A stretch of 64,000 bases of DNA, from positions 62,001 through 126,000 of the forward strand of contig NZ_FQUZ01000007.1 of the NCBI RefSeq assembly GCF_900129055.1, written 5' to 3'. Origin of the DNA: Lampropedia hyalina DSM 16112. GTDB taxonomy: Bacteria; Pseudomonadota; Gammaproteobacteria; Burkholderiales; Burkholderiaceae_C. Positions 62,201 to 64,000 of the stretch are shown piece by piece. How positions within the stretch are numbered: position 1 is the first letter of the stretch; every line of letters begins with the position of its first letter. The notes under the pieces are model-generated. The model worked only from the letters and a program-made list of their open reading frames with translations. It did no database searches and had not been told where the DNA came from. Position numbers and translations under genes: made by a program.

Positions 62201-63105
62201 CCAATGGCATCGAGCCAGGGCGTGTAGGAGGATGGCTTGAGCTTGCGCCCGTCCCAGTGCGGCTGGTGTGTGCCATCCTTGTCGGTTTGCGCATCCAGCC
62301 AGTCCTTCAGGCGTGCGGCGCGTTCGCGCCAGCCGTCGGCCAGGGTGCGCAGTTGCTGCTGCATGGCGGGCAACAGGGCATCCAGCCACTCGGGCAGGCT
62401 CTGGTCGATATGCCACTCGGGCAAGGCTGCCACCGGATGGGGCGGCACGCTATCGGCCAGGGCCACGGCTGCGCTGCTGTGCCGCTGCCATTCCAGCGCG
62501 GTGGGCCAGCGTTGCAGCACCGTCTCCAATGCCGTCCCTTGCAGCGGGTACACATGCTGTCGCCAGTAGTCCAGGGCCGCAGTGGCCAGCAGTTCGGCGG
62601 TGGAAGGGGCCAGTGTCTGCTCCCCCAGCGAGGCCGTGAGCGCGGCAAACTCCCCCAGCACGCGCTGGCACCAGGCATCAATCGTGTAGATGGCGGCCTC
62701 GTCCATCACCTGGGCGGCGGTTTCCAGTCGCCAGGCGGCCTGCTCCCGCGCCGTGCCCTCGGGGTAGTCGTTCAGCAGGCTGTCGAGAAAGGCATCGTCC
62801 GCGCCGTCCCCCCGGAAATACCGCGCCGCCTGCGTCAGTCGCTCGCGGATGCGGTCAGACAGCTCCAGTGTGGCGGCACGGGTGAAGGTCATCACCAGAA
62901 TGTCCGACGGGGTCAGCGGGCAGGGCGGGGCATGTTCGCCACCATGCCCCAGCACCAGCCGCACATAGAGCGCGGCAATCGTCCAGGTCTTGCCCGTGCC
63001 CGCACTGGCCTCGATCAGGCGACTGCCGAACAGCGGCAGCGTGGCAGGCTCCAGTATCTGGCTGCTGGCGGGGGTAAGGGATGACAGGGCAGAGGTGGTA
63101 GGCAT
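59281..63105 (-). CDS. recB: Exodeoxyribonuclease V subunit beta (RecB)
   Basis: 1274 residues. Walker A is IEASAGTGKTWTIAALYVRL near residue 32; VALVDEFQDTSAQQYRVF and IGDPKQSIYRFRGADIHSYL are motifs II and III; VTIHKSKGLEYPVVLLPFAC and FYVALTRARHALWLG are motifs V and VI. The C-terminal nuclease holds the metal-binding HxxD...D-Y-K core with WVLDYKTNVLG near residue 1158. It is the 3'-5' helicase and nuclease of RecBCD. recC, usually upstream, is not adjacent: comM precedes it. Confidence 0.96.
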   Translation of the reverse strand: MPTTSALSSLTPASSQILEPATLPLFGSRLIEASAGTGKTWTIAALYVRLVLGHGGEHAPPCPLTPSDILVMTFTRAATLELSDRIRERLTQAARYFRGDGADDAFLDSLLNDYPEGTAREQAAWRLETAAQVMDEAAIYTIDAWCQRVLGEFAALTASLGEQTLAPSTAELLATAALDYWRQHVYPLQGTALETVLQRWPTALEWQRHSSAAVALADSVPPHPVAALPEWHIDQSLPEWLDALLPAMQQQLRTLADGWRERAARLKDWLDAQTDKDGTHQPHWDGRKLKPSSYTPWLDAIGAWADDPQAPLSLTAAAIHRLSEAGLQEARKAKAPPLSLPPEVAQLQTLWQQQEQLPDVPQLLQQHAAWHTRARFQHLKQQQGVFDFADALRRVEQALTGVHGATLRQRLALRYPVALVDEFQDTSAQQYRVFRHIYQPEANRADIALLIIGDPKQSIYRFRGADIHSYLQVRRQTQDRHYALGVNHRSTQHLVAAVNHVFAGAESRDGPGAFRYRPREGDNPLPFQPVAARGRAEYWGNADGELPALHIEAAWEAMRQPDAGELFAQQCAQQVVQWLNDPATGFYAHGNGHFTRLRPADMAVLVRNRNEAALVQQALRQRGLASVYLSDRESVFGSGVAHDMVAWMQAVAQPLDIRLARAALASPMLALPLAELERLADDEAALEEHLLLLQDLHGIWARHGILPMLRQSLHRLNLPARWLADDAQGERKLTNFLHLAELLQQAARTIEGEQALTRWLVQQIQAALQGQTGDADEQIVRLESDADLIKIVTIHKSKGLEYPVVLLPFACHHSRVARGSHPGEKSEDDHAGDSMSAPDTDEERLREDLRLFYVALTRARHALWLGFASLQKGRSKDCQTHHSAWGYLLAGQPEQSLDAPAWQTLLHGWANGCAGIRVATLASSFETHHYVPREQPRPLAAERHYGGAPDRAWAISSFSALTRPGASADRLATPMPWQTLPQRADDEPRDPTLPAPATAPQPTDAAVWHRLPGGPRMGNFIHDQLEWLGYDGFPLQLADHERERITQNASHAGWEHHAPALITWLDTLLQTPLWAVVACEDGGTAPAAITLGTLPASLAELEFWMPARQLDANRLDALCQQWVWPDEPRPPLPQRQTHGMLMGFADLVFEHAGRYWVLDYKTNVLGADASAYHPDALRHTVLRHRYDLQAMLYLLALHRLLRARLGTAYSPEQHLGGALYWFVRGLDAPGHGLLQLPGQTQWLEHADAWLNTANVRHDTDAATSATTVLPTFQP

Positions 63106-63168
63106 GAAACCGTGGAGATCAGGAAAAGAAACGAAACACCGGGGTTGTTTAGGAAACGCTCGTTTCCT

Positions 63169-64000
63169 TTACGGCTGTGCCTTGCCCGGCAAGGCGCGGC
63201 GGTACTGGGCGGCTTCTGCCAGGTGGGCGCGGGTGATGGACGTGGACTGTGCCAGATCGGCAATGGTACGGGCCACCCGCAGCACGCGGTGCATGGAGCG
63301 TGCCGACCATTGCAGCTTGCGGGCGGCATGGTGCAGGAATGCCGCGCCATCGGCATCCAGTGCGGCATGGGTCTCCAGTTCCTGACCATGCAGCAGGTGG
63401 TTGGTCTTGCCCTGACGGGCCAGTGCCCATTGCCGCGCCTGTGCCACGCGTGCAGCCATCTCGGCACTGCTTTCGCTGCGGGGTGCATGGGCGTTGCCAC
63501 TGTGGCCGGGAAAGGCCAGCAACTCGTGGGGCGGCAGCGTTGGCACTTCGATGCACAGGTCGATGCGGTCGAGCAGTGGGCCACTGAGCTTGCCCTGGTA
63601 ACGGGCGATCTGGTCGGGCGTGCAGCGGCACTGGCGATCGGCAGACCCAAAGAACCCGCACGGGCAGGGATTCATGGCGGCAATGAGCTGGAACCGTGCC
63701 GGAAACTGGGCGGTGCGGGCTGCGCGGGCCACATGGATTTCGCCAGTCTCCAGCGGCTCGCGCAGGGCTTCCAGTGCCGTGCGGGGAAATTCCGGCAGTT
63801 CATCCAGAAACAGCACGCCGTGGTGTGCCTGTGAGATTTCGCCGGGGCGGGGCGGTGAGCCGCCGCCCACCAGGGCCACCGCACTGGCGGTATGGTGGGG
63901 GCTGCGAAAAGACCGCACGCGCCACTGCGCGGGGGTGAAGCGTCCGGCCAGACTGGCCATGGCGGCACTCTCCAGGGCTTCGTCCACGTCCAGAGCCGGC
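63169..64000 (-). CDS. ComM/YifB-family Mg-chelatase-like AAA ATPase, 5' end outside window
   Basis: The C-terminal 277 codons of the gene are present. SPHHTASAVALVGGGSPPRP, EISQAHHGVLFLDELPEFPR (Walker B), AMNPCPCGFFG and GKLSGPLLDRIDLCIEVPTL are the ComM signatures; the zinc-ribbon-like CRCTPDQIARYQ follows. ComM is a helicase that aids branch migration during natural transformation in Vibrio and Haemophilus. It ends 64 bases before recB starts, on the same strand. Confidence 0.92.
   Translation of the reverse strand, partial: PALDVDEALESAAMASLAGRFTPAQWRVRSFRSPHHTASAVALVGGGSPPRPGEISQAHHGVLFLDELPEFPRTALEALREPLETGEIHVARAARTAQFPARFQLIAAMNPCPCGFFGSADRQCRCTPDQIARYQGKLSGPLLDRIDLCIEVPTLPPHELLAFPGHSGNAHAPRSESSAEMAARVAQARQWALARQGKTNHLLHGQELETHAALDADGAAFLHHAARKLQWSARSMHRVLRVARTIADLAQSTSITRAHLAEAAQYRRALPGKAQP

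Noticed and set aside
1-64000. CRISPR array, tRNA, rRNA or riboswitch
   Set aside because: No regularly spaced direct repeats, cloverleaf sequence, rRNA segment or known leader motif was recognised on reading; a covariance-model scan was not possible.

Overview
The window is 64 kb of dense, high-G+C chromosome from a Gram-negative bacterium, most likely a betaproteobacterium of the order Burkholderiales. Supporting signs are class I PHA genes (phaC, phaB), an hfq-hflX-hflK-hflC block, a lone hrcA, RecBD, an elongation factor P with Arg32 instead of Lys34, DUF1841, and many short palindromic repeats between genes. I cannot fix the family (Alcaligenaceae or Comamonadaceae are plausible). No rRNA, tRNA or CRISPR array was recognised.

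Layout. (1) 1-5411: a six-gene set resembling the mycobacterial decaprenyl-phosphoryl-arabinose (DPA) pathway: DprE2-like, DprE1-like, an AftB/TfpW-like GT-C glycosyltransferase and GtrA on the minus strand, diverging from a UbiA-type phosphoribosyltransferase and a DUF212 phosphatase-like protein. (2) 5421-12789: a tightly overlapping lipid-modification operon (FAD amine oxidase, DUF1365, cyclopropane synthase, chalcone-isomerase-like protein, MFS_2 carrier, SDR, SnoaL-like) facing a TetR regulator. (3) 12847-18649: a PhoD-like phosphatase, then an unusual cassette of an AAA+ ATPase, two AT-rich paralogues of unknown function and a glycine-zipper protein. (4) 18790-31571: housekeeping genes (yheS, tpx, hrcA, glcB, gdhA, efp, miaA) with one stand-alone tnpB element.

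(5) 31731-32910: two very short type IV pilins. One is followed at once by a secreted partner gene and preceded by a good sigma-54 promoter and an array of evenly spaced palindromes; this looks like a split PilA-N/PilA-C pilin as known in Geobacter. (6) 33224-41385: a Sel1 gene with an 11-G tract, a periplasmic peroxiredoxin, a secreted ricin-type protein, an EntF-like NRPS with a separate aryl-carrier-like protein, a Nudix hydrolase and a FAH-family hydrolase. (7) 41513-47895: pgeF, phaC, phaB, a tyrosine recombinase, a LysE exporter and DUF1841. (8) 47919-64000: aroC, dgt, aroB, hflC, hflK, hflX, hfq, yigZ, a CatB-like acetyltransferase, recD, recB and the end of comM.

The most interesting reading is a possible link between (1) and (5): in some Pseudomonas aeruginosa strains the same DPA-type pathway feeds TfpW, which decorates type IV pilin with arabinofuranose. 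This window carries both the complete donor pathway with a TfpW/AftB-like transferase and an unusual pilin locus. The AAA+/twin-protein/glycine-zipper cassette is the best candidate for an undescribed system. At least three families of palindromic repeats are scattered between genes; one family forms 95-110 bp elements with a conserved core.
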